This document shows positions 1-10,960 of a stretch of DNA of 64,000 bases, piece after piece. Origin of the DNA: Hydractinia symbiolongicarpus (Eukaryota > Cnidaria > Hydrozoa > Anthoathecata > Hydractiniidae); contig NC_079884.1 of assembly GCF_029227915.1 (NCBI RefSeq), forward strand, positions 19,530,001-19,594,000, read 5' to 3'. A program made the position numbers and the translations under genes. Under the pieces are notes generated by a model. The model was not told the origin of the DNA. It did not search any database and saw nothing but the letters and a program-made list of their open reading frames with translations. Position 1 is the stretch's first letter; each line of letters opens with the position of its first letter.

Positions 1-81
1 CTCTCGTTCAGCAAGAAATAAAAGTCATCCATTGTCTTTTTGGCATCCTCTGCCTATTTTCTGACTCAATCTCAACCCGCC

Positions 82-116
82 ATAGCTAGCTAGCTAGCTA
101 CCTAGCTAAAGCTACC
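82..116. repeat. GCTA-type simple repeat
   Basis: A run of TAGC/GCTA units. Similar short runs occur at about 2013-2030, 32922-32936 and 61290-61300, so this microsatellite is common in the host genome. No function is inferred. Confidence 0.7.
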
Positions 117-278
117 TCTGCATATCTTTTTTTTCTTTTTGCCTACCCTGCACTTTTAATGCCTTTGGCAAATTTTCTCTATACCGCATCGATTGCAGTT
201 GTCGAAGTGAACTATAAAGTACGTCGGAAATGTAATAATTAATCACAAACTTTTAGCTTATAAAGACTTACGACTCAT

Positions 279-309
279 TGAATTTCCGCGCCCGAAGGCG
301 TAGGAAATT
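279..309. other. short hairpin
   Basis: GAATTTCC and GGAAATTC form the outer arms, and GCGCC/GGCG pair inside around a cgaa loop. The perfect outer 8-bp arms are clear. It lies in repeat-rich intergenic DNA and has no gene context. Confidence 0.4.
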
Positions 310-432
310 CTTTAAAACCGTCGTTTTTTCTTTCGGAGCATTTTTTGAGAAAAAATCGACCCTGGGATTTCACGTTGGTCCGTCACGGATGTAAACTTCG
401 TACCCAACAAGCTCCTTAACTACTGTTGACGC

Positions 433-930
433 TTCAGGCCAAAATTGGTATTTGTTTTCGACAAAATTTGACACAGTTAACAAAAAAAGTATGCTGAACA
501 TAATGGTGACATAATAATTTTGATTTTTGCCACCTTAAATGTCATTTTAGGCCAAAATTGGTCCAAAAATTAAAACTACTTCATTTTCAACAAAAATTGG
601 CAAAGTTAACAAAAAAAGTATGCTGAACATAATGGTGACATCAAAATTTTGATTTTTGTCACCTAAATGCTATTTTAGGCCAAAATTGGTCCAAAAATTA
701 AAACCACTTCATTTTCGGCTAAATCTGGCACAGTTAACAAATAAAGTATGCTGAAAATGATGATGGTACAAAAGTTTGGTTTTTGTCACCTAAATGTCAT
801 TTCAGGCCAAAATTTATCCAAAAATTAAAACTGCTTTATTTTCGACAAAAATTGACACAGTTAATAAAAAAAGTATGCTGAAAATGATGGTCACATCAAA
901 ATTTTGATTTTTGTCAACTAATGCCGTTTA
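433..930. repeat. tandem array, about 128-bp unit, four copies
   Basis: The phrase GTTAACAAAAAAAGTATGCT recurs at about 476, 605, 733 and 860, with flanking AGGCCAAAATTGGTCC and TTTTGATTTTTGTCACCTAA also repeating. Copies are imperfect (roughly 85-90% by eye). No open frame is conserved between copies, so this is read as a minisatellite. Confidence 0.8.
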
Positions 931-3900
931 AGACCATAAACGTTTTAATCGCAAGACTTTCAACCATGAATAATAGGCTGTATTTTTTGTTAGCAATTTC
1001 TTTTAAAATGTGAGTTTATTATGACACGTTTCGTTTTGTTTGCGTTTGTTCTAAGATATAATGTCACTGATGGGCTTTATCTTCAGAGGTTCATGCCCCA
1101 AACCCCTTCAAATGTTTAGCACAATAACACAACGAATTAGCAGGTTTTCATCAAATATTTTGGTAGCGCGCGGAAATTCTTAGAGCCCCCAGGGCTTCTT
1201 GTTTTGTTCTTGATCTGGTGGACTTCTGCACCTCTCATGAACCAAAAGTTACGTTACGGACGCAGTTCCCGGGCAAAGAGTCCCCGCGAAAAATTGCAAG
1301 TTAGGGAGATGTATATTTTCTTTAATGTTAAATTGCTGCCCGATCCCTTATCTAAAACTGTTGTTACCGATTAAACAATAAAGACTGGTTAGAAGTGATA
1401 CATTCAGCAAATAAGATGTTTAATATATCGTTTATGTTCTGCGCCAGGGGATATAAAGTTCGTTGTCGCCTTATGGTGTAGGAAATATCGGCATTACGGA
1501 GTTTCATACCGCGCAGGTCTGGGCGCTAGCGAAGGGCTTTGTAGGGACAAATTTTTGGCTTGTTTTCATTTGTCTCGATATCCCAAATAACTTCCATAGT
1601 CGGTTTTTCACAACTATTCTGGTTAGTGCTGCGGAAAGAGGCAGAGATGCAAAATCCTGCCTGATGTTTCTTCAACTAATTTTTTACGTTAACTGACGTT
1701 TTGCTTTTTAATAACGCATTTAAATGGTGTTGCTAACCCTCTTTGTGGTATATTGACATGGGTAAGATATTGGAATCGAAGAAAACTTAAATTACTGACT
1801 TTTATAGAGAGGCAAGAGAAGACATATTGTTGATGTTGGTTTTAGTGGTTAGCTTCCTGTTGCAAGCTAGCTACATATACCATACATTTTGTGTTGTGAG
1901 GAAGAAAGTAATGGTTAAAAAGGAACACTATTCTATCATTATCAGTGCACTTTGGCAAGAAGAAATAAAATTTACAGCTAGCTATAGAAAGACTTAAGAA
2001 AATTTTTTACAGTAAGCTAGCTAGCTAGCTATATATGGATCTGCAAGTTTGACATGGATTAACGTGGAAGAGCATTTAATAAAGGATTTATTTGCAAATT
2101 ATAGCTAACTAGTTATGTAAAAAAGAGCACAGATGAAATCGATTGAAAATAAAATACACACTTCAATGACATAATCACTGGCTTTGACTTTTCGTTAGAA
2201 TTTATTGCATATAAATATTACGTAACAAGCTAGGAAGAGATATATAATAAGGGATAATATATATAATAGCATGTTACACTGTATTACTGTGTTCTTAATT
2301 TTGGTTAAATGCAAGAATAAATTTAGGCAAGGTCCACTTTTACAATTTTGTGATATCTATAGTAATTTTGGTACATTGACATAAGAAAAAATTGGCAACC
2401 GTAAATATTTGACAAAACAGTTAAAGTCACTAAATTTGTTTAAAAAGTTATTTTCCATTAAATTTGTTTATTTTAACCACAGTATAACTTTGTACTTTAC
2501 AGATTAAAATTATTCCAATGCAAAATTGAGGCGTAGCAATTTTTAAGGCTAAGTTGGTGTTCGAACTGCACTGTTTGATGTTTTTTGAAGTTTCAGTGAT
2601 ATTAGAAATGAGTTTTTATGATCCTATTTTTAGCATCTGGACACTTGCGCAAATTTAAGGATATACAACATCATTTTTTCAAAGGATCAAAGAAGCCTAA
2701 AGATCCCCGTGTAATAAAGTGTATGGCTTGGTGTCACAACCAAGCCGACTGCCGGCAGCAGGAAACAAAGTAAATCATCATTGACCAATTCAACAAGGTA
2801 TAAAAAACAAAGAAAACTTAAAGGCGATATGTATTCTGCAAATCTTGGAACGCTGATTAAATTAATGTATGGCATATATAAAAACGTTCGTTAGTGCAGA
2901 AATTACGCTCAAAACTTTTTGCACGAAAATTAACACACTCGAAAATATTTCAATTTACTATATGCTATCCGTAATCTTAGAGGATATCAAGCTACAACCC
3001 TAGGCAAAATATTTGTGGAAATGGCCGTTTTTTGGCTGTTTCTCGAAATGGCTAAACAGCATTACTTCACCAGTACTATGCAGCTGGAAGGTTGTAAACG
3101 TTTTACTTTGACAGGGGTGTGGAGCCAAGTAACGAACGTCGAAAATGCGCTAGTTGCACTTTTCGCAATGTCTGTCTTATGACATAACTCATTCCACGTC
3201 CAGAAAGGCCCAAAATATCGGGAAATTAGGGCGTGCCGACGGCAGCAAAAATTAGCACCGTTTAAGAGTTAGACAAGGACTCTTTACAAATTTAGAGTAC
3301 CTGTTATTTACATAGAAACGGCTTTCTCAATTGCTTGTAATTACGAACTTCGAAATTTCGTCCTTCTTTCCACTAATTTATGTCTGGGGTTGTAGGATAT
3401 AATACTTTCGTGCAAAAAAAGTTTCGCAGTACCAAAATCACCGCAAAATTTCAGGTTTGCGTTTAGGTTTTTTTAGAAATTTTTTTTGGCATAAACTTTT
3501 GCTTATATGAGGGTTTCGTATATATATTTAGGTTAAAAAAACGATCAAAAAACAGAAAATAATGATGACATCGCAGTTTAAGAATGACGCTTTTACGTAT
3601 ATTATTGACGTGTATAAGTCAGTGTGTTTTTTTTACTTTGCCAAATGTTCAGTTTTAGGACTTTTTTTTGAGACCAAATTTGAAGTAATTCTCGCAAATT
3701 TCTGACTTCCATTTTATGGAATTTCTATTCTTTAAATGCTTTTTCCTCCGATATGATAGATTTTAATTGGTGTAATATATGTTCTCAGAATAGTATAAGC
3801 TACTAATTCAGTCTATGCTACCGTAAATCTTCTAATAATTATTAGTAGAAAAATAATTTTCAAATACATCGAAAGTTTCCGCTGGAATAAATCTTCCAAA

Positions 3901-5570
3901 AGTGCTTTTCGACTTGGTTTTCGAGAATTCAGGTATCTAAGATGATTTCTGAGTGGTTTTAAACAATTTTAGCAAACACGTTCTTTAGTTATTAGCTAAA
4001 TTAAAGAACTAATGTTTTTGGAATATTCATTCCGAACGGACTCCTCAAAATTACGGGAAAATTTCGAGGGTCTTAAAAGACGGCACCTCCCAAAATTTTA
4101 TTCGGTAAATCCAATTTGTTTTAATTTTTTTCCAAAAAAAGCTGATTTTCAAAATGTTGAACCTGAACATTTGGCAAAGTAAAAAAAAACACTGACATAA
4201 CAAAAGAGAACAAAAATTGTCTAGTCAACTTTAACGTTTTTAAAAATTTAAATATTTCGCGGAAATAAACTTTCGCGCTTTGATCAACTTTATAGCGTGT
4301 TTTGACGGAAGAAACGTTCGCGGAAAACAAGGCTAAATTACTGCGAATGTTTTATACTGTGAACGTTTCTTCCCTTAAAGTAGTCATTTGTCTTGTGCTG
4401 GATGGTTGGCTATATATCATCAAACAAGTAGCTTTGTTTTAAAAGAAGTACCCAACATGTTATTCGATCATGCACCGCTGCTGAAAAACGGGTCATCTTG
4501 AGTATGTCTAAACTCGTCGCTAGTCAGTAATAGTTGCTATTGTTTTGGCAGACTAATTTTCCTATTGGGTTTGTGCTTTTCCCAATCTTAAGCGTAATGG
4601 AATTTCATACTACAGTATAAGTTGTCTGTAAGAAGTCATTTGTCTTGTGTTGAATGTCAAGGTTGGCTTTATAAAATCCGACAAATCGCTACTTTTTAAA
4701 AGAATATTTGAAAGAATTATTAACATAATAAAGGCCCGCGTGTGAAGTGACTTTATGCTACCGAACAAAAACACCCAGTCTCGATGATGTTTTGAGTCGC
4801 TATTACTTGAAGTGGCAGAGTTAATTGCTCTTATGATATTAAAAGCGATATCTCTATAACATTAACCAACGAAACATGAAACATTATTATTATTATTATC
4901 CACAGCCGTAAAAAGTACTTTAATCAATTTCTCGTTTTGTTAAAGTTTGCATTTTCCCTATACTTTTGCATAGATTTCACAGACAGATTTCAAAACTTAC
5001 GGTGCAAAATATGCTAACTACCTCAAATTTGTACATAAAGTCCTGTTCACATTTTTCAAATAAAATGTATGCTCACTTTATCGGAGGTAATATCAACCTC
5101 AAAATATGTTGTGGTTATTTGTAAAAAAATCAAGAAAAGAGAGAAGAACAAATCAAATCAAAAAACCGATTTCTAATTTAGATATCAATGATAAAGGTCT
5201 CATTTGAACTTGCGTATCTTACCAAAACGTAAATTTATATTCTCAAAACTTAAAATTCACACTCTTAAATAATAAAGACCTACTTGAAAATGCCCATACA
5301 AGTGGACAGTAACCTGTTTCAGATGCCACGAAAAATTTCCAATTATCTGGCGTTTCTTCCAAGTGCTGGGCTCTCCTGCATAGGGTATTGACATATTTAC
5401 GAAATATGAGACCGATGTGTAAGTTAAGAAGGTATCAAAAGGGGACTGCTCAAAAATTTGGTAAGCAATCATCACGTGCCCGTTTATCGTTCAAATTTTC
5501 CAATTTAGACAAGATTTGATTTATAATACAAATCAATTAGCTCAGTGCCCCTTTAGAAATTAGGATAAGT
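931..5570. other. intergenic, no gene recognised
   Basis: A+T-rich sequence with only short open frames that look random. No conserved protein, tRNA-like structure or splice-bounded exon was recognised here. Degenerate stretches resembling old repeats occur, for example around 3000-4340, but none could be assigned. Confidence 0.6.
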
Positions 5571-5715
5571 TCACCAAACAACACATTTTCATACCAGAGA
5601 TGTACGCTACTATATCTTTATCATCACGTGGTAGCCCGTCGATAAGCAGTTCCACATGATGGTAAAGATACAGTTGCGTGCATCTCTGGTATGAGAAATG
5701 TGTTTTTTGTGGTGG
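5571..5715. repeat. fold-back element (about 145 bp)
   Basis: The left arm (about 5571-5632, CACCAAACAACACATTTTC then ATACCAGAGATG) is matched by the reverse complement of the right arm (about 5651-5715, ending CATCTCTGGTATGAGAAATG). The roughly 60-bp arms have several mismatches and a loop of about 18 nt. It could be a fold-back MITE or a transcribed hairpin. No protein is encoded. Confidence 0.75.
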
Positions 5716-6488
5716 TATATAGCTAACTTAGACAGTGTGATGAGTGAACCTTCCATAATTCTAAATGGTGCTAAGCCAATTCGTTTTTATTAGTTTCGAC
5801 CCGTGTAGAGATTTTATAATTTGAGTTGTAAACTATTATACCTATAAGCGGTTAGTTAAGGTGATCTGCCTATCGACGGAGATCACAGGTTAAAAAATAG
5901 TTCCAAATAAAATTATGATAAATATATAATACACATTAAAAAAATATTATAAAATTTTAGACTAAGAAGAGACAATGGCACATGGTGATTAGAGAACGCT
6001 GGTAGTGGCTGAAGAAGGCTAAAAACACAATAAAGAATTGGACTCCAAAATACATAGGTTACGAGTTTAATGTTATATCATATCTTGAACAAACTGTTTT
6101 CTTTCAGAAAGATAGTCATGAATTATCAATAAGTTTTTTTTTTGTGAAATTCATTTGATATAATTTGAGAAGTAAAGATTCAAAATATCAAATGCTTTCA
6201 AGTAGTCAATTAAAACAGCCAGGGTTACCTTTATTCATAGCTTTGCCATTTTGTCAAGTTTCTCTCACTGTAACCTGGTTGTGTTCCATTTACTAAAGAC
6301 TGTTTATCTATATAGTCACAAGGCTGTTCAATATGACACGTTCGTATACCTTTTACAGTAACGCAGAAATTGGTCTATAATATGCAATTGTGTAAGATTT
6401 TATCATGGATTATATGTACAAGTGGTGATGTGACAAAATCGCCAACTGGTGTTAGATATTTGACTGGGATGCTATCCCAGCCGGCACA

Positions 6489-6770
6489 AAGAGCTCTAAA
6501 AGACGTCTTTTAGACATCTTCCGCATTTCTAAAAGACGTCTTTTTAGCGCTGATTTGTCCGTCTATTATGCATCTTTTTTAAGCGTCTAAAAGAGGTCTT
6601 TTCAAAGATGCATTTCAAAAGATCTCTTTTAGACATTTTTTAAACGTCTTTCCAAAAACATCTTTTAGACCTTTTACAGATGTAGAAGCGACTAAAATGC
6701 ATCTTTAATGCAACTTTTTAAATGCATCTTTAGAAAGACATCTTTTATTTTAGACGTCTTCCTTTTTTTT
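6489..6770. repeat. AGACGTCT/AAAGATGCAT palindrome cluster
   Basis: About a dozen overlapping short words of the type TCTAAAAGACGTCTTTTAGA and AAAGATGCATCTTT, each partly self-complementary, are packed in 280 bp. They end just before the 3' end of the neighbouring LINE. Probably a dispersed host satellite-like repeat. Confidence 0.6.
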
Positions 6771-6887
6771 AATTATTTTTATTGTTTTGTGTTTTTTTAT
6801 TAAACTTTTTAGAAAAAATAAGCATTTTATAATATTTAAGACGTTCACATACGTTAACGTTGAAACATCATCATCATCATTCTCGGC

Positions 6888-8405
6888 TTAACGTCCGTTT
6901 TCCATGCTAGCATGGGTTGGACGGGGTATATTAATGACCCTCTTCCAATCTGATCTAGACTGTGTTAGATCTAAACTCAACTTCCTCTCTATCAAGTCTG
7001 TCCTTATAACCTCCTGCCAAGTCCTTCTTGGTCTGCCTCTGGGCTTTTCCCCAGGAACTATCAAGTCTCTACACTTTCTTACCCAATTATCCTCCTCCAT
7101 TCTTTCCAAGTGCCCCAGCCAATTCAATCTTCTTATCTGGATAACATCTTTAATTCTACGGAGACTTAGCCTGCTTCTTAGCTCATCTGAACTCTTTCTG
7201 TCTCTCAGACTGGCATTACACATCCACCTAACCATTCTCATATCATTCCTTTCTAAACGGTCAAGATCTTCCTGCTTCACTGCCCATGTCTCACTACCGT
7301 ACAACATAACACTTCTTACACAGGCCTCATACAACCTACCTTTTACCTCAATTGACAGGACTCTGCTAGTCAATAAAGGAAGTAACTCTCTAAACCTTTT
7401 CCAAGCAGAACCTATCCTGCAAGTAACACTTCTTCCAACACCCCCTTCACTGCCCAACATATCACCTAAGTAACAGAAGTTCTTAACTATCTCTAACGAG
7501 CCACTGTTGTACATCATTAAAGCTGGAAATACTTCATTCTCTATAATCTCACCTTTGCAACGCTTGCATACAAACTGTATGTCAGCTCTTAACCTTCCAC
7601 TAATACTACTGCACTCCTTATGTACCCAATGCTTGCAAGTCTGACAAAAAATTGAGTTACTACCAACCCCTTTCCTGCAAACTCCACAAGGCCACTTTCC
7701 AACTACAAGGTCACACTTGGCTGCAATGCTACTTATCATGACTTTAGACTTTGCTGTGTTTACCTTCAGCCCTTTCTTTTCTAGTCCTTTCTTCCACTTC
7801 TCAAACTTTTCAACTAATTCTTCCATCGACTCTGCTATGAGAACCAAATCATCTGCATACAATAACTCCCTTGGACAACCTGTTCTGAACTCCATCGACA
7901 GCGCTTCTAAGACTAGAATAAACAACAAAGGACTAAGTACAGAACCCTGATGTACACCAATATTTACACTAAATTCATCACTAAGTGAATCGTTAATCCT
8001 GACACGACTTCTAGCATTGCTGCACATAGACTGAACCATCGTAACTAGCCACTCATCCACACCTAATTTTCTCATAGCCCACCAAATAACTTTACGTGGC
8101 ACTCTATCAAAAGCTTTCTCTAAATCTACAAAGGCAAAATAGAGATTCTTTCTCTTTCCTAAATACTTTTCCTGAAGCTGTCTGAGTAAAAATATTGCAT
8201 CTGTGGTGCCACGCCCTGGAACAAAACCAAATTGCATCTTATCTATATCAATTTTTTCTCTAAGTAACTTATCAATCACTCTTTCAATAACTTTCATTAC
8301 TTGATCAACCAACTTCAAACCTCTATAGTTACCCCTTTCTAATGCATCACCCTTAGCTAGTATAGTACACCCGCATGAGTACGGTTTAGGTTTTTCAACG
8401 GTCAA
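6888..8405 (-). pseudogene. LINE reverse transcriptase, C-terminal part
   Basis: An open frame of about 500 codons covers RT palm motifs: AFVDLEKAFDRVPR, then GVHQGSVLSPLLF, then YADDLVL with the catalytic DD. It is followed by a Cys/His-rich PHD-like module (CGVCRKG, FCQTCKHWVHKEC, CKRCKG) and a C-terminal region with WLGHLERMEEDNWVRKCRD. The first ~20 residues at the 5' side are Polinton TIR read through in frame, not LINE. The endonuclease domain is absent, because the LINE is split by Polinton-1 and 5'-truncated. It cannot be mobile as it stands. Confidence 0.85.
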
Positions 8406-9183
8406 ACCCCTATTAAAAAACGTTGCTTAAAAAACTCCACAAGGCCACTTTCCAACTACAAGGTCACACTTGGCTGCAATGCTACTTATCATGACTTTAG
8501 ACTTTGCTGTGTTTACCTTCAGCCCTTTCTTTTCTAGTCCTTTCTTCCACTTCTCAAACTTTTCAACTAATTCTTCCATCGACTCTGCTATGAGAACCAA
8601 ATCATCTGCATACAATAACTCCCTTGGACAACCTGTTCTGAACTCCATCGACAGCGCTTCTAAGACTAGAATAAACAACAAAGGACTAAGTACAGAACCC
8701 TGATGTACACCAATATTTACACTAAATTCATCACTAAGTGAATCGTTAATCCTGACACGACTTCTAGCATTGCTGCACATAGACTAAACCATCGTAACTA
8801 GCCACTCATCCACACCTAATTTTCTCATAGCCCACCAAATAACTTTACGTGGCACTCTATCAAAAGCTTTCTCTAAATCTACAAAGGCAAAATAGAGATT
8901 CTTTCTCTTTCCTAAATACTTTTCCTGAAGCTGTCTGAGTAAAAATATTGCATCTGTGGTGCCACGCCCTGGAACAAAACCAAATTGCATCTTATCTATA
9001 TCAATTTTTTCTCTAAGTAACTTATCAATCACTCTTTCAATAACTTTCATTACTTGATCAACCAACTTCAAACCTCTATAGTTACCCCTTTCTAATGCAT
9101 CACCCTTAGCTAGTATAGTACACCCGCATGAGTACGGTTTAGGTTTTTCAACGGTCAAACCCCTATTAAAAAACGTTGCTTTT
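7678..9183. repeat. 753-bp direct tandem duplication across the LINE/Polinton junction
   Basis: Segments 7678-8430 and 8431-9183 are the same with an exact offset of 753. Each holds the RT core plus the first ~75 bp of the Polinton TIR. The one difference noticed by eye is near 8027/8780, where CAG in the first copy is TAG in the second. The duplication therefore postdates the Polinton insertion, or is an assembly artefact. Confidence 0.85.
8427..9107 (-). pseudogene. second RT copy with in-frame stop
   Basis: This is the second copy of the duplicated RT core. It reads as 154- and 117-codon pieces because a Gln codon has become TAG at 8781-8783. The upstream piece begins inside the Polinton TIR; the true LINE sequence starts at 9107. 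It lacks the C-terminal half present in the first copy. Confidence 0.8.
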
Positions 9184-9406
9184 AGACCCCCTAAAAAAGC
9201 TGTGACGTCACAAATTTCATCATGCCTCAAGTGAGTAAACAAAGTCACGTGACATCATGACGGCACTCGACAAAACTGCTGACATCAACAAACGCGCAAA
9301 TCTGTTTGAATAGAAAGGGAAATTCCCTACTCAAGTTGCGACCGTTGTTAGTTGAAGTCTGAATGTACTTATAAAAAAGAGAAATGAGTTGGTTCAAGAA
9401 TGCAAT
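9108..9406 (+). repeat. Polinton-1 left terminal inverted repeat
   Basis: Matches the reverse complement of 26664-26993 with indels (the right copy is about 30 bp longer). The inner edge runs past the start codon at 9384 into codon 8 of the first gene. It carries CRE-like TGACGTCA sites, for example near 9203, and a TATAAAAAAGAG box just before the ATG. Confidence 0.9.
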
Positions 9407-10511
9407 CATGGAACTTCCAGCTGAAAATGGTCACATTGAGATTGTTAAGATGTTCAGAGAGTGGGGTGTGATAGACTTTAATGGGGCCATGAAAATTGCA
9501 GCTGAAAATGGTCACATCGAGATTGTTAAACTGTGCAAAGAATGGGGTGCGACAGACTTTGATAGGCCCATGAAACGTGCAGCTGAAAACGGTCACATAG
9601 AGATTGTTAAGCTGTGCAAAGAGTGGGGTGAGACAGAATTTGATTTGCTGATGGCACTTGCAGCTCTCAATGGTCACATCGAGATTGTTAAGCTGTGCAA
9701 AGAGTGGGGTGCGACAGACTTTAATTGGGCTCTACGAAATGCAGCTGAAAATGGTCACATCGAGATGGTTAAGATGTTCAAAGAGTGGGGTGCGACAGAC
9801 TTTAATTGGGCTCTACGAAATGCAGCTCTCAATGGTCAGATAGAGATTGTTAAACTGTGCAAAGAGTGGGGTGCGACAGACTTTAATGGGGCCATTCTTA
9901 ATGCAGCTGAAAATGGTCACATCGAGATTGTTAAACTGTGCAAAGAATGGGGTGCGACAGAGTTTAATGGGGCTCTAGAAATTACAGCTGAAAATGGTCA
10001 GATAGAGATTGTTAAACTGTGCAAAGAGTGGGGTGCGACAGACTTTAATTGGGCTCTACGAAATGCAGCTGAAAATGGTCACATCGAGATTGTTAAGCTG
10101 TGCAAAGAGTGGGGTGCGACGAACTTTAATGGGGCCATGGGACTTGCAGCTTTCAATGGTCACATCGAGATTGTTAAGCTGTGCAAAGAGTGGGGTGCGA
10201 CGAACTTTAATTGGGCCATGAAACTTGCAGCTTTCAATGGTCACATCGAGATTGTTAAGCTGTGCAAAGAGTGGGGTGCGACGAACTTTAATTGGGCCAT
10301 GAAACTTGCAGCTTTCAATGGTCACATCGAGATTGTTGTATTGCTGCGTGGTTTTGATGTCATTCATGATGAATTGCTGCGACATCATCACAAGCGCAAT
10401 TTTTATGTAAAAATATGGAATGAGGTACTAGCAGTGGCGTGGCATCCGGATCGATTTTGGAATTGGTGTGTAGATGAGGAAGAAAAGCGCGAGATCTCTA
10501 AATTATGGTAA
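9384..10511 (+). CDS. ankyrin-like repeat protein, 27-residue units
   Basis: This 375-residue protein consists of eleven full 27-residue repeats (spaced exactly 81 bp) and a twelfth partial one. The unit has the form NGHIEIVKLCKEWGATDFNW followed by A-L/M-x-x-A-A. Canonical ankyrin repeats are 33 residues, so this is a shortened variant of a kind also seen in large DNA virus multigene families. The C-terminus (about residues 335-375) carries AWHPDRFWNWCVDEEEK, a tail that I recall from giant-virus proteins. The first eight residues come from the TIR and are shared with the outermost gene at the other end. Probable role: host interaction; not proven. Confidence 0.75.
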   Translation: MSWFKNAIMELPAENGHIEIVKMFREWGVIDFNGAMKIAAENGHIEIVKLCKEWGATDFDRPMKRAAENGHIEIVKLCKEWGETEFDLLMALAALNGHIEIVKLCKEWGATDFNWALRNAAENGHIEMVKMFKEWGATDFNWALRNAALNGQIEIVKLCKEWGATDFNGAILNAAENGHIEIVKLCKEWGATEFNGALEITAENGQIEIVKLCKEWGATDFNWALRNAAENGHIEIVKLCKEWGATNFNGAMGLAAFNGHIEIVKLCKEWGATNFNWAMKLAAFNGHIEIVKLCKEWGATNFNWAMKLAAFNGHIEIVVLLRGFDVIHDELLRHHHKRNFYVKIWNEVLAVAWHPDRFWNWCVDEEEKREISKLW

Positions 10512-10561
10512 TGTCCAGTATTTTGATCCTGGTTGAGGTTTAAAAAATCTATAATAAAGAG

Positions 10562-10882
10562 ATGCCTTTCCTATCTGCAGAACAATTTGATGCCTTGAAA
10601 TCAGAACACGAGAGCATTATGAAGTGGCGTGATGTTCCCACTGGAATCATATTCAAAATTGAGTATGTTGAAGAGATCAAGACCAAAAAAGGTGATGCAA
10701 CTGTCATCACATTGATCGATTGCGATGGTGAACGATTTCGAGCATGGGCAACGAGTTTACTGAGAGAAGCTTTGATAGGTCGAACAGGTCAGATGTTCAT
10801 CAAATCACTGGGAAAGAAACAATCTACGAAGAATCCTGGTCAATTTTACTATGATTACGACCTTGTGGAAGTGGAGGACTAA
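10562..10882 (+). CDS. small protein, possible OB-fold DNA-binding
   Basis: 106 residues, starting after an ATAATAAAGAG box. The pattern of alternating strands (GIIFKIEYVEEIKTKKGDAT, then VITLIDCDGERFRAW, then a C-terminal YYDYDLVEVED) and the basic loop GKKQSTKNPGQ suggest a five-strand OB fold such as a single-strand DNA-binding protein. That would suit an element with protein-primed replication. This is inference from pattern only, with no catalytic motif. It is followed by a hairpin at 10902-10927. Confidence 0.5.
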   Translation: MPFLSAEQFDALKSEHESIMKWRDVPTGIIFKIEYVEEIKTKKGDATVITLIDCDGERFRAWATSLLREALIGRTGQMFIKSLGKKQSTKNPGQFYYDYDLVEVED

Positions 10883-10901
10883 AAAGACAAAAAAAGTAAT
10901 C

Positions 10902-10927
10902 TTTTGTGACTAGAGACAGTCACAAAA
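10902..10927. terminator. intergenic hairpin
   Basis: TTTTGTGACT and AGTCACAAAA form a perfect 10-bp stem with a 6-nt loop between two plus-strand genes. Comparable hairpins sit after or between other genes of both Polintons, so a role in 3'-end formation is plausible. Confidence 0.4.
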
Positions 10928-10960
10928 ATAACGAAAGCCTGGCGCAGTTCACATAAACAA

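Larger units (their letters stand above)
6866..9107 (-). mobile_element. non-LTR retrotransposon (LINE), 3' two-thirds
   Basis: Minus-strand LINE ending in a (ATG)n tail (plus-strand CAT repeats at 6866-6880). It carries reverse transcriptase and is interrupted on its 5' side by Polinton-1 at 9108; the 5' continuation is at 26999-27485. A 753-bp segment is present twice in tandem. The clade is not certain: the RT and C-terminal region look CR1/jockey-like. The same family recurs at 42015-42517, 43687-43806 and 55602-55951. Confidence 0.85.

Noticed and set aside
1463-1696. 77-codon plus-strand frame
   Set aside because: Composition and lack of any domain or splice context are consistent with chance in this intergenic stretch.
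6904-7473. 189-codon plus-strand open frame opposite the LINE RT
   Set aside because: It is the antisense of the RT gene, is Ser/Leu-rich, and has no domain.
10056-10391. Minus-strand repeat ORFs over the ankyrin-like array
   Set aside because: They are periodic only because the sense 81-bp repeat is; no independent support.
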